A program made the position numbers and the translations under genes. From Gambelia wislizenii (Eukaryota; Chordata; Lepidosauria; Squamata; Crotaphytidae), in assembly GCA_030847615.1 (NCBI GenBank), contig JAUMIR010000001.1:446702687-446766686 (forward strand): 64,000 bases of DNA. The letters are read 5' to 3'. This document shows positions 19,811 to 30,399 of the stretch, in pieces (the first letter of the stretch is position 1; every line of letters starts with the position of its first letter). The notes under the pieces were generated by a model. It was not told the DNA's origin and searched no databases. It saw nothing but the letters and a program-made list of their open reading frames with translations.

Positions 19811-20345
19811 ATTCTGCCAGTGGTGTTGGCTCCTGCTGTCTCTGGGAAGCAACATGGCTATTCCTCTGGATATTGTTACAGTGGATGGCGCCAGATCAAA
19901 CAAATGAAATGGAAATGCATCGAACATGTGATATATCTGCCAAGTGAGGATTATAGCTCATGTTTCTGATGAAGTGGACTATGAAGACTTATATCAGAAC
20001 AAATGAATTCATCTCTGAAGTAACACAAGATTGTTTTTTCTGCTGCAACAGAGAAAGCACAGATAGCCCTTTGGAACTTCATCATTATGAGTAAATGAGA
20101 AACATATACAGGTGCTTCTTTGGCACAGAATGCTATATTCTGGGGAAGTGGTTGGCACACACACTGTCTACTATGAATCTGTTGGTCAGGTAACATTTAA
20201 AAATGTACCTGTTGTCTTATGTCCTTGGATGGTCATGAACTGGGTGTTGTTGCTTCCACTTCCATTAAGCTGCACTCTTTTGCAGACTGCCAAGGGGTAT
20301 GAGTAAGCCCCCGTGAATTCCAAAGTACTTCCAAGTAAGCATGTA
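19811..20345. other. No recognisable feature
   Basis: No supported gene or repeat. Short antisense frames have no motif. Confidence 0.45.
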
Positions 20346-20349
20346 CAAA

Positions 20350-20465
20350 GTAGTCGGACCCTCATATCCATGGAACCAATACCTGTGGTTTCAGTTATCT
20401 GTTCAGCTGAAAATATAGGGACAACATACTATAGAGCTGTGCTGGATAATGCCTAGAGTCTGTAA
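20350..20465. mobile_element. pogo/Tigger-like MITE fragment
   Basis: GGACCCTCATATCCATGGAA, GTGGTTTCAGTTATCTG and GTGCTGGATAATGCCTAGAG match the internal parts of the better preserved copies at 23351 and 33793. One end is lost. Confidence 0.5.
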
Positions 20466-21650
20466 ATTGAACTCCTGTGGATAAATACAAAAACAGACCT
20501 TTCCCTGTGACAGGAACTTTTCTCTTTCCATTTTGCTGTGCAAGGAGTTGCAGTTTTGCTACTAAAGCTGGGATGCTTTCAGACAGAAGCTTTTCTCATA
20601 TACTAGCTCCGTTCTATTCACAGAAATTTAGGCGAGGTGCAAAAAACTGTGGTCTTTCATTTCCAACTTTTTCTTTCCATGAGACATCTGCTAAGGAGGA
20701 AAAGGTGAAACGGATGCTTTTGGACCATCAAGCACTACTGGTTTCTCAGGAGTGCTGCCTGGCTAAAGAGAGTCACTGGAGAGAGGAGAAGCACCTCCCC
20801 TCCAGCATCACTAGAGGTCTCTCTTTACCAGTGAGTTTTTGTCTGGAGGGCAAGAGAAGAAAAATACACTTGCTCTCAATAACTTCTTCATTGGGCACTT
20901 GACAGCTCACGGCTTTCTGGAGAGCACAAATCCGGCTCATCTTTCAGGGGCTGGCATTTCTGTGGTTCAGTGCTTCTCCAGATGCAAACTGACAGGGGAT
21001 GCCCTGGATCATGGCTTGCATTTTGCATGTAATTGCTACATAACTTCCCAAGCCCACCTCACCATCTAAGGTGAGGCCCTTTCTGCACAGTTAACAGAAT
21101 AATTTTAGAGAGGTGTCTACTCAGAGGTTAAGTCCAGCTGAGTTCACCAGGACTGGGTCCTCAGTATTTCCTTATAGTGTTGCAGCTGTAATATATAACG
21201 ACTATGTTATACTCATTTAACATTTATTTACTTAATATTTGTTGTGCCTAGTCCACGAATCTTATCTCAAGGTTATGAAGGGACTGCATTTCCTCAGCTC
21301 TCAGAGCACAATAATATTTCATACTTGGGGATGTGCTAACACTCATTCGTTGTTATTCTGATGCTACGTAGACTGTAGCTGTGTGAACATCAGGGAGGTT
21401 TGCTGGATATTTTATATTTTATGCTCAGCGATGAAAAATTTAATTCCCACATATACATGTATGCACAATTTTGAGGGTGTCTACTCTCCAGTGTACAATT
21501 CCAGTTCAGGTGCACTTACCTAATGAGATAGGAGTAAGGGGGGGGGGTTGGGATGTTATTTGAGGTTTTTTAAAAACTGCATCTGAAAAAATGTATCACC
21601 AGGCAGAAACAGAGGCTGCAAACGAATATCCCCTCAGTGTAGCATACCAT
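20466..21650. other. No recognisable feature
   Basis: A 141-codon open frame (20477-20902) has no domain, and its composition is that of translated non-coding sequence. A G-run lies at 21539-21548. Confidence 0.45.
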
Positions 21651-21981
21651 GGACTTTTTCAGACACCCCTTGCCACACAAGAAGCCTCCATAATAGTAAC
21701 AATGCTGCTGCGCAGCAGAGGGTCCCTTTTGGATGCCGCCGTCCCTCTCTCGGTGGCGTCCGTGACTGTTCCGGGTAGGATTGAGGGCGGCCGCACCATT
21801 TTTTATTCACGGACAACTTCCGTGAGTAAAAAATGGCGCGGCTGCCCTCAATCCTACCCCGAACAGTCATGGACACTGCCAAGAGAGGGATGGCGGCATC
21901 CAAAATGGACCCTCTGCTGCGCAGCAGCTTCATTACTGTTACGGAGGCTTCTTGCGCGGTAAGGGGTGTCTGAAAAAGTCC
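21651..21981. mobile_element. 331-bp fold-back element, copy 1
   Basis: Nearly the whole length is one inverted repeat: it begins GGACTTTTTCAGACACCCC and ends with the complement, GGGGTGTCTGAAAAAGTCC. The arms meet at about 21812-21828, where CACGG and CCGTG flank a short spacer. It is GC-rich, with CTGCTGCGCAGCAG near both ends. A second copy of the same length is at 47655-47985. It is flanked by CAT on both sides (or CCATG if the outer G/C pair is excluded). It has no coding role; ORFs in it are strand mirrors. DNA-transposon MITE is likely, superfamily open. Confidence 0.88.
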
Positions 21982-22110
21982 CATGTGTGGAGATACACTA
22001 TGCCAGCACAACACAATCCCCGTGCAGAATACAGGCATACCCCATTTATTTGATGGGTTAGAGACCAGGGCACTGTCCTAAAGTGGAACTGGTTGAAAAG
22101 CAGAACCCCG

Positions 22111-22323
22111 GGTGCATCCATACTACACAAATAACCCAGTTAGAAACTGGATTATTTGCTATGGCGCCTTCCTATAAAACCTTGGGATTTGTAGTTTAGT
22201 GAGGCACCAGCACTCTTTGGCAGAGAAGGGCAAAAACCTTGTAAAACTACAAATACCAGGATTCCATAGGAAGGAGCCCTGGCAAATAATCCAGTTTAAT
22301 TATTTGTGTAGTGTAGATTAGGC
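22111..22323. mobile_element. hAT-like fold-back MITE
   Basis: Imperfect palindrome: the left part, ACTACACAAATAACCCAGTT then GGGATTTGTAGTTTAGTGAG, is mirrored by ACTACAAATACCAGGATTCC and AATTATTTGTGTAGTGTAGA. The same family is at 53272-53486. In squamates this type is a non-autonomous hAT; the target duplication was not resolved here. Confidence 0.7.
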
Positions 22324-22735
22324 CATCTTTTTTTAGCTTGCAATTTAAAGACTGAACACTAGATGGCGATAAGGTGACAGGGGGAGCAGCAACAGTGGTC
22401 GAAAGAGCAGATTCAGCAGTTCAAAGTACAGTACACGGATATCACTTAGATCTGTCGAAACAGGAGTACTGTACATTAAAAAACCAAGCAGTTGAAAAGA
22501 GGAGGATGGCGGAAGCAACACCGTGCAACGATGGCTGGGTGTGACTGCAATGTCCAACCACAATGCATAAGGAACTGAAATGTGCAATGCACACTGCAAT
22601 ATGCAATCACAATGCACAGCATTGCTGTAGGCACAACTCTGCTTCTGCCAATGTCAGTAGAATCTGTCTGTTGCATCACGGTAAATAATAAACCCGACAT
22701 GCGTAGCATAACAGAATGTCAGCCAGTTTCACCTG
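22324..22735. other. No recognisable feature
   Basis: No gene or repeat is recognised; two overlapping antisense frames without motif. Confidence 0.45.
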
Positions 22736-22737
22736 CT

Positions 22738-22832
22738 ATAGCAGGTGTGGATGACATGCAGCCCTCCAAATGTTGTGGTACTGCAACTCCCAGTATTCTT
22801 CACCACTCGCTAGGGCTGCTGGGAGTGTAATG
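22738..22832. mobile_element. hAT-like MITE fragment
   Basis: Contains GCAGCCCTCCAAATGTTGTG, CTGCAACTCCCAGTATTCTT and GCTGCTGGGAGTGTAATG, the short fold-back family also seen at 44.63 kb. Confidence 0.5.
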
Positions 22833-23348
22833 AATTTGGCCTCTGCCACCAGGCAGATGGGTTTTGGTGTCCTTGTTAGCACGAGGATGAAAAGTTAACA
22901 TCTGTTCTGTGATATACAATGAGTCAATTTGTATTAGTTATGTTGAATGTTCCTCTGTTGCTAACCTTCTCGCACAGTTCTCATAGCTATGGGGGGGAAG
23001 GGATATGAGTTGCACTTGCAAATCTGGTTTTGTTTGTTTGCTTCTTCACTACATAAACCTTGTGAGTCCATCTTCCATAGGCTTTGCCCAGGACAAGGGG
23101 TACATCACAACCCAGAGGCTCACCATAGCCATACAAGGCTAATTGGATTGTCATCCAGAGATAGTCTAGGTGCAATTAGCTGTTTAGGGTTCCAATGCTA
23201 CAATTGGTTGTGAGAGGATACTGAACCCCATCAGCAAAAAGGCTTCGGTTTTTCTCTACTGATTCATTTATCACCAATAAAGTTTTCTTATAGCAGTAAT
23301 GTGTGTCAGTCTTTGGTACCCAATGAAGTCTTTGGGATGCATAGAGCT
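22833..23348. other. No recognisable feature
   Basis: No supported gene or repeat. Confidence 0.45.
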
Positions 23349-23350
23349 AC

Positions 23351-23636
23351 AGTAAGACCCCCATATCTGCTGGGGATTGGTTCTGGGGGGGGGGCTGTGG
23401 ATACCGAAAACAGTGGATAATAGCAAACACCATCAAAAAATAATGGGACTTCTGGTTTATAATACTATGCTGGAGTTGCCTTGGAGGACCTAGAAAATGG
23501 CTAGAGAGGACACATTTTCTAGGACAACTCTATGGTAGGTGTGCTGTTTTGTCTCCCATTGATAATGATACTATGATTCTATACTATGATAATTGAATCA
23601 GTGGATAATGAATCTGTGGATACAGGGGTCCTACTG
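23351..23636. mobile_element. pogo/Tigger-like MITE with TA target sites
   Basis: Starts CAGTAAGACCCCCATATCTG and ends with the complement, CTGTGGATACAGGGGTCCTACTG. TA dinucleotides flank both ends at 23349-23350 and 23637-23638, as expected for Tc1/mariner/pogo insertion. The interior is non-coding. Similar elements are at 31535, 33793 and 48161. Confidence 0.82.
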
Positions 23637-23669
23637 TACAGCTAATTCCAGAACAGAAGAGTTTCAGGG

Positions 23670-24160
23670 ATTGTCTAAATGGTGAAAATACTCCTCATAG
23701 AATTCAACGACAATACGATTTGTCTAAATGGTATCCCTCATCAATCCGCCATATTCAGAAGGAGAGGGGCCAAATCCACCAAAAATTCCACAGGGAGTTT
23801 TTAAAAAAGCACTGCAGGGAATGTGCATTCCCGCTCATTGGGACAAACAATTCACTTTGCTTCACATTTCCAGTAAGAGCGGAAGTGGAAAGCTGATTGG
23901 TTGGATGTTCGCAGGGGACAGAGATTGCTAACAGGGCAAGCACTGAAACCACCATGTTGGATTTTCACCGTAGTGATCGTGTGCTGAGGCGATGAAACAG
24001 CTTCCCCCCCCCCCATTTATTTAGGTAGAATATTGTACTGTAACACCTTAGATACACTTTTAAAAAAATACTGTTCGGCGGTGGCAACTAGTGAGAATAA
24101 AAACGCGAGTAATTCACTTGTTCCTGCCATCTTGATTCAAAGGCATGCCCATTGGAATAG
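23670..24160 (+). mobile_element. Unclassified ~500-bp interspersed repeat, copy B
   Basis: Collinear with 14115-14640 (see copy A). It keeps CGCCATATTCAGAAGGAG, CGCTCATTGGGACAAAC and ACCATGTTGGATTTTCACCG. No open frame is shared between the copies, which argues for a non-coding repeat. Confidence 0.65.
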
Positions 24161-25488
24161 TGAAAGAGGATAGCTTCGCACGCCTGAGATCTTGCCAAAA
24201 AAGTTAAGACAAATAGAAGCTGCTTTGAATTGGCATTAGTGCACATCAATCCACATTTCCCCCCTTGTATAGATAAATCCTCTGTGCAACAACATCTGGA
24301 GGGCCACACTTTGTCCACCCCTGCCCTACAGCACTTGATAACTGTCCCAACAAGGCAAGTTATATTATCATAATTGAGAAAAGACTTTCAGTTATCACAG
24401 CAAAATCCTTGATTGGCCACACTTTCCCTCTCTTTTAGTACTATTCTCTGCTTTCAAGAGTTTAAAAATGCCAAATTATTCAAAGCAGATTATGAAGAGT
24501 TTCAGAAAACTCTCTCTGAACAGATACATGGGGTTTTTGTTTTTTGTTTTTTGTTTTTTTGGTACACACTGAAGGGCCTGAAATGGTTTTTTGGCACATA
24601 CTGAAGGGCCTGAAATGGTGATGAGAGGAAAAAGATCTCATGATTCTGAAGGACAGCTGTAGTAAAACACTGGCCCAGCAATAGTGAAAAGGGCAAATCT
24701 GACTTATAAGGAGCATTAGGAAAAGGATAATATATAAAACTGCTAGCATCATAATACACTTGTACAAATTTAGGCTGGGATCCTATATCAGCTTATACCT
24801 AATTAATTACTCAACTAGGTAACATCTCCTGTTCTGATCCCCCAAAACCTGATGGAAACAGCATTCAGATGTGCTGTAATCTTTGGCAGAAAATGGACCT
24901 CCTTCTCCCCATGCAGCTGGTGTCTGGTAAAGTGCATTGGGGTGCAAGGTACAACCATGGCAACAGTGTTAAAATTGTGATTAAAGGTCTGTCTATATAG
25001 GCTATTTACCTGGCTTCCCCTGTGTTGGAGCCATGCATTCCAAACAACGCAAGCCTCTTGCCCCATTTTGCCTCTGGGCAGTCCTGATGATGCCCAAGGC
25101 AAAGCCGGGGGAAAGCCCTTTAAAATATTTTGATAAAACACCTGGGAAAAGCCATATTATGCAGGAAAACTGGAGGAGTCCAGCATGGGAATGCAGGAAA
25201 CCATACTTGCATGCCAGGCTCCATCACCAGATGCTGCCACCACAGCTGGAGTTGCTCTTGATCACATGCTGAGTGTCTCCCTCCTGGCTTCAGACAGTGC
25301 GACACACAACAACAGGGTACGTGCCCCTGATATTGGACGGTGTGTGTGTTCTGACTCTTGCCCATTTCATCATGGTAATGGGGGGGGGAGCTCTAGGGCC
25401 AGAATATGCCAGCCAGAAGCTGGTATACTCTGGCAGGTCTAGACAGGCCCTAGGTAGTGACTATGAATATGAAAAACAGTTACCTAAC
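24161..25488. other. No gene; one exon-like patch and a 36-bp duplication
   Basis: A pyrimidine tract and AG at 24421-24438 precede about 85 bp that read open and protein-like, but no donor follows. At 24561-24617 the unit CACTGAAGGGCCTGAAATGG occurs twice in tandem with T-rich spacers. A G-run lies at about 25380-25389. The rest is unassigned. Confidence 0.4.
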
Positions 25489-25524
25489 TGCCTCTCTCTC
25501 TCTGGCTTCTCTTCGCAAACGAAG

Positions 25525-27448
25525 ATTCAGGAAGGACTCATCCTGCGTTTTCTGCAAGCGCGCTGATGACTAAAAAGGCCAATTTGAGATAGACAAGTCC
25601 GGTTGCAGAAAGCACAGCAAAAGGTTTCCTTGGGTGATGTTTCCGGGTTGTGATTTTTTTCTGCGTTGTCTTTTCTCTTCAAGACTTGTTCGGCATGAGT
25701 TATCAAGTAAGGCTGCAGCATTGTGGATAGTGTGTCTCCATGCCTCCCGATGTGAGGCCAGGGCGGACCATTGTTGGTGATCAATTTGGCCAAGCCTGAG
25801 ATGTTGTTTCAGGGAGTCCTTGTATCACTTTTTTGGAGCGCCCCTCTTACGCTGACCCATGGCAAGTTCACCGTAGAATACTAGTTTGGGGAGGCAATGG
25901 TCCTCCATCCTAGAAACGTGCCCTGCCCAGCAACATTCGTCACATAGTCAGTCCAGTGTATATTTAGGATGGTGTGTAAACAGCGCTGATGGAAGCGTTT
26001 GAGGAGTCGTAAGTGGTGGCGATAGGTGACCCATGTTTCGGACCAATAAAGAAGACAGTACAATGGCTCTATGCACACTGATTTTGTGTATCGCCTCAGG
26101 TGTTTATTACTCCAGACTCTTTTGTAAAGTCTTCCAAATGCGCTATCTGCCTTTGCTAATCTGTGATTGATCTCTTTGTCAATCTTGGCATCTGAGGAGA
26201 TGATGCTTCCCAGGTAGGTGAACTGCTGAACGGACTTGAGCACAGAGTTGCCGACGGCAATGTGAGGATGGTGGTGTTCGTCCTGTGGTGCAGGCTGGTA
26301 AAGAACTTCCGTTTTCTTCAGGTTGACTTCCAGCCCAAACAGCTCTGCAGCTGTTGCGAAGCAGGATGTTAGGCGCTGCAGAGCTGCTTCTGTGTGGGCA
26401 ACAAGGGCAGCAGCAGCAGCGAAGAGCAGCTCACGGACTAGATAGTTTAGAGTCTTAGTACGAGCCCTCAGACGACTTAAGTTAAACAAGCTACCATCAG
26501 TACGGTAACGTGGATAGATGCCATTGTCTTCTTCGAGCTCTGCTGTAGCCCTTTGGAGCATCATGCTGAAGAAGATTGTAAATAAAGTTGGAGCAAGAAC
26601 ACAACCTTGCTTCACTCCATTAGTTATTAGAAAGGGCTCTGAAAGAGCATCACCATATCTGACTTGACCGTGCTGGCCCTCGTGTAGCAAGATAATCATT
26701 TTAAGGAATTTGGGGGGACATCCTAATCTTTCCAGGATCTGCCACACACCTTTTCTACTTACGGTGTCGAAGGCTTTGGTGAGGTCGACAAATGTTACAT
26801 AGAGACCCTTGTTCTGCTCCCTACATTTTTCTTGCAGTTGCCTAAGGGCAAATACCATGTCTGTAGTACTCCTATTGGCTCTGAAGCCACATTGGCTTTC
26901 AGGAAGAAGTTCTTCTGCAATAGCAGGAACTAATCTGTTCAGGAGTATCCTTGCAAGGATTTTTCCAGCAATAGAGAGCAGTGTTATGCCTCAATAGTTT
27001 GAGCAATCAGATTTTGCTCCTTTTTCTTGTACAGGGTGATGATGACTGCATCTCGGAGATCTGATGGCAGTTCCCCCTTTTCCCTGCAATTCACAAGGAG
27101 TTCATGGAATTTATCATGGAGTACATGACCTCCGTGTTTCCAAACTTCAGGTGGGATTCCATCAATTCCAGCTGCCTTGCCGTTTTTCAACTGCTGTATG
27201 GCCTTAAGGGTCTCTTCCAAAGTGGGAGCTATGTCCAATTCATTTTTCATCGTTTTTTGTATCATATGTTGGATAGCTGAGCCTTGGACTACTCGGTTGG
27301 CACTAAAGAGACTTTGAAAGTGTTCAGCCCATCGATTCAGGATGGAGGCTTTAGCAGTAATTAATGTTTGACCATCTGTACTGTATAAGGAGCTTTGAAC
27401 CTGATAAGTAGGTCCAAACACTGCTTTAAGAATCCCCCAGCTCTGCAC
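25525..27448 (-). pseudogene. LINE reverse transcriptase, catalytically dead
   Basis: From the 5' side: the pre-RT region and fingers, LKNGKAAGIDGIPPEVWK (27448-26984), then ESQCGFRANRSTTDMVFALR, FVDLTKAFDTVSRKG and SEPFLITNGVKQGCVLAPTL. The active-site motif expected as FADD is FAAA (codons at about 26408-26422), so both metal-binding aspartates are alanine. Other lesions: a 1-nt frameshift near 27020, TGA at 26991-26993, a deletion of about 65 bp near 25932 relative to copy 1, and the shared TGA at 25825-25827. The C-terminal C-x2-C...H-x3-C finger lies at about 25527-25620. Confidence 0.85.
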
Positions 27449-27835
27449 ACCATTGTGTCTTTTCTGCTATATTGATCCACCACTTTTTCTGCATGTCTCG
27501 GAGTTTTTGTTGAAGTTTGCTACATGTGAGAAGGAAAGCTGCTTTTCTTACATGGCAAGTTGGCTGGGCGAGGTATACCTGGTGAGCAGTTCTCTTCTTT
27601 GCCAACAGCTCCTGGATCTCTTGGTTGTTTTCATCAAACCAGTCTTGTTTTTACTTGTGGGAAAACCTGAGGGATTCTTCCACAGACTGGAGGATACTGT
27701 TTTTGATATGTTGCCAAAGCACTGTAGGAGAAGGATCTATAGGATGGTCTTCAAGTTTTGTTTGCAGGTTTGCCTGGAAGTTGTCTCTCATGGTAGCTTG
27801 TTGAAGATTGTTGACTTGGAGTCTCTTCTTTAACA

Positions 27836-28815
27836 TGCCACCCCTCTTAGGTTTGAACTTAGGCTGCCTTCCTCATGGAGACGAACTTCACTAAGAGCAG
27901 CGATGTCAATCTTAAGTCATGATAGTTCATGGGCTATTAGAGCAGAACGACACTCAGGCCGTCCACTATCTTCAGAGTCTTGCGTGGTTCTGATGTTCCA
28001 GCCTGCAAGTGTCAGTTTATTTACACCTTTGGAGGCTGGTGTGTGCCTTTATTTCTTTGCCTTGGTTTGACCGCATCAGAAGATTCCCATTGGCCACGGC
28101 TAGCCAACCAGGTAGTTGGGGATGAGCTTTCGTTAGGCCACCTTTTCTAGGCCCCTCTCCATATGGAGCAAGCAGTGCTCTCCTTAAAAAAGGGTGCTTG
28201 GTCGTTCAGGATGCTGCCGGAAAAGACCGTCATCTCCCGGGTCAGCCTTGAGCGACCAAAGTCCTGAACCACCTGCATGCAGAGTTGGGTCTGCGGCTTC
28301 CAGTGCATCTTTACACCTGCTGTTTCATCCCTTGCCTATCGCTACAGGGCTTTTTTAAAAAAATTGGATTTGTCCTTTGAGCCTGTGCAATGGATTTTTC
28401 TGGTGGAGCGCAGCGTGCACAGAACTGGCCTCACCCTTTAAACCAAAGGTTCATCTGCTGGCCTTGCAAGCATGGACGGTAGCAGTGAGGTCCTCGGGCC
28501 GTAGGTTTGGTTAGAGTTTCCTTCTCTTAGATGGTTGACCTTACAGGGTTGGACGAGCACCATCTGCCCAGGTTTGGGATTAGAGTTTTCCTTCTCCTAG
28601 GACGGTTGCCATAAGGCTAGAGAGCCCATCCTGCCCTTTGACGCTCTTTGTCAGACCCTTTGGTTTTGACCTGTCTGGCATGGGAGACCCTACTGGTGGC
28701 TATTGTGCCATCACCAGCATAGCTCAAAACATCATTAGGGTACGCAAGCCTCTCTCCCATACCAAGGGGGCGACAATGGAGAGGTAACTGTAACTGTTTA
28801 GTATTCATGGTCACT
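27836..28815 (-). pseudogene. LINE 5' UTR and endonuclease remnant
   Basis: On the minus strand a GTATGGGAGAGAGGCTTGCG-type leader is followed by a short endonuclease N-terminal stretch (RSALIAHELS, KIDIAALSEVRLHEEGSL) around 27870-27980. The domain then stops; the catalytic GDFN-type and C-terminal SDH-type motifs are absent, consistent with an internal deletion of several hundred bases. Confidence 0.65.
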
Positions 28816-28989
28816 ACTTAGTCACAATTTTGACACTATTGCCACAATCGTAACTTGCCCCTCCCCAACCGAATTTACCAGACATCAGCTGCACAGAACA
28901 GCCATTCTTCTAACAATCAGAGTCTGGTTGTATTATATTTCTGTTAGGTTTTGGGAGGTCATGCCAGCAGATGTTAATTATTGAAACTG

Positions 28990-29465
28990 GAGAAGATATG
29001 GAAAGGGACAACCAAAATGATCATGGGGTCTGAGTACCTTCCATATAGGGAAAGATCAAATACATTTATAACTTTTTAGTTCAGGAAAAAAAAGTGGAAA
29101 AGCCCTAAGGTGGATTTGACACAGGTTTGTATAGTTATGCATGAAGTGGACAGAGATCAATTTTTCTTTCTCTTTTATAATAACACTTGGCAACATCTGA
29201 TGAACTGATTGGCAGGAGTTCCAGGACAAATGAAAGAAAGTACTTCTTCACATAGCACATAATTAATTTATGGAATCTGCAGTCACAACATGTTGTGATG
29301 GCCGTTAGTTTAGATGGCTTTATGAGGGGATTAAATAAATTGATGAAGGATAGGTTTTAGTCACAATGGCTTTGTGGAACTGCCATGTTCAGCAGCAGTA
29401 TGCCTGAGTACTAGCTGCTGGAGAAGAACAGTGAGAGAATTGTTATTGCTCAACCTTTCTTGTGG
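28990..29465 (+). mobile_element. CR1/L3-like LINE fragment, sense
   Basis: Diverged CR1 3' part: AATGATCATGGGGTCTGAGT, CTTCCATATAGGGAAAGATC, then AGTACTTCTTCACATAGCAC, TTATGGAATCTGCAGTCACA and GGGGATTAAATAAATTGATG. In CR1/L3 these encode the final ORF2 motifs (KYFFT...NLWNL...DGFMRGLNKL). Several stops; old copy. Confidence 0.65.
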
Positions 29466-30035
29466 GCTTGAGACATCTTGGTCAAACTAGATGTGACTTT
29501 AAGCACTTCAAAAAGATATTCCACCAATGATAATCTTGTTGTTGGTTATGATGATGAGGATTTTGGACTTTTGTGTACTCTATGCAAAGTCTATCATTAG
29601 TATTCGTTTTTAGTATTATTGGCCAGAATCCTGTTGGGGAGTTATGAATGCATAACTGAGAGCTATGCATTTGTAATTGTTTGGTATTCACACTCCCTAC
29701 ATATTCCCTAGTTCAGGAGGTACATAGGGACTGTGAAAGTCCCCCGAAGTATGAGAAGCAGTCACTATGACTAACATTCCCACCCACCCCCTTCTGCAAG
29801 TGATCTCTAATGCAAGGGGGATTGTGACAGAAACGCCACTTCTGCTGATCATAATGGAGATCATTCATGGGAGGGGATGGGAACATTAGTCACAAGCTTC
29901 CTGAATGACAGAGGAACAGACTCTGTTGATCACAGTGGCTACTTCCCAGTAAGTCAGGATTGGGGCTGGGTTGGGCTGGGAGTCACTGAATAGCCATGTA
30001 ACTATGGTGGTTATGCATCTGTAATTTGCCAATAG
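29466..30035. other. No recognisable feature
   Basis: No gene, RNA or repeat family is recognised. Confidence 0.45.
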
Positions 30036-30039
30036 GTTT

Positions 30040-30115
30040 CGGGCTATTATTATTATTATTATTAATAAAATTTATTTCTATCCCGCCCCTTTGCAATGTA
30101 ATTATTATTACTACG
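30040..30115 (-). mobile_element. L2-type tail fragment
   Basis: TTATTATTATTATTATTAAT with AAAATTTATTTCTATCCCGC, the antisense 3' tail seen at 15168. Confidence 0.6.
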
Positions 30116-30197
30116 TAGTATGTAAAGTTCCAAAAGCAAAACTTGACAATAGAAACATAATCTAGACCAGATCAACTCAGAGGTCATACCTACAGGA

Positions 30198-30232
30198 TAT
30201 ATCTATATCTATATCTATATCTAATCTATATC
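30198..30232. repeat. (ATATCT)n microsatellite
   Basis: About five units of TATATC in tandem, slightly interrupted at the end. Confidence 0.85.
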
Positions 30233-30399
30233 TATAGAGATAGTACAGGAAATGTCAATTTGATTCAAGCAGAACTATATAGGTAAAACAGAAAAAACTA
30301 AAAAAAATGACAGCAAGCCATGCTTTGCTTCCTTGAAATGACACTGATCAACTATATCTACCATAGTGACCAGAGATTATAACAAGTGAAATGAACTGC

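Larger units (their letters stand above)
25490..28815 (-). mobile_element. APE-type LINE, long defective copy 2
   Basis: Same family as 2958-3815 but extending through RT into the endonuclease start and 5' UTR. The 3' end, at the left, carries a perfect hairpin CTTCG-CAAA-CGAAG at 25511-25524, followed outward by a CT run. The 5' part on the minus strand encodes an ALSEVRLHEEGSL-like endonuclease N-terminus near 27870-27930. The main endonuclease body is deleted, and reading resumes in the linker before RT near 27836. The 5' boundary near 28815 is approximate. Confidence 0.85.

Noticed and set aside
20477..20902. A 141-codon host gene
   Set aside because: No domain, no splice or promoter support, and unremarkable length for chance in this composition.
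21591..22038. Protein genes on both strands (123 and 134 codons)
   Set aside because: They are mirror readings of a palindromic element; the same happens at 47667-48027. No domain is present.
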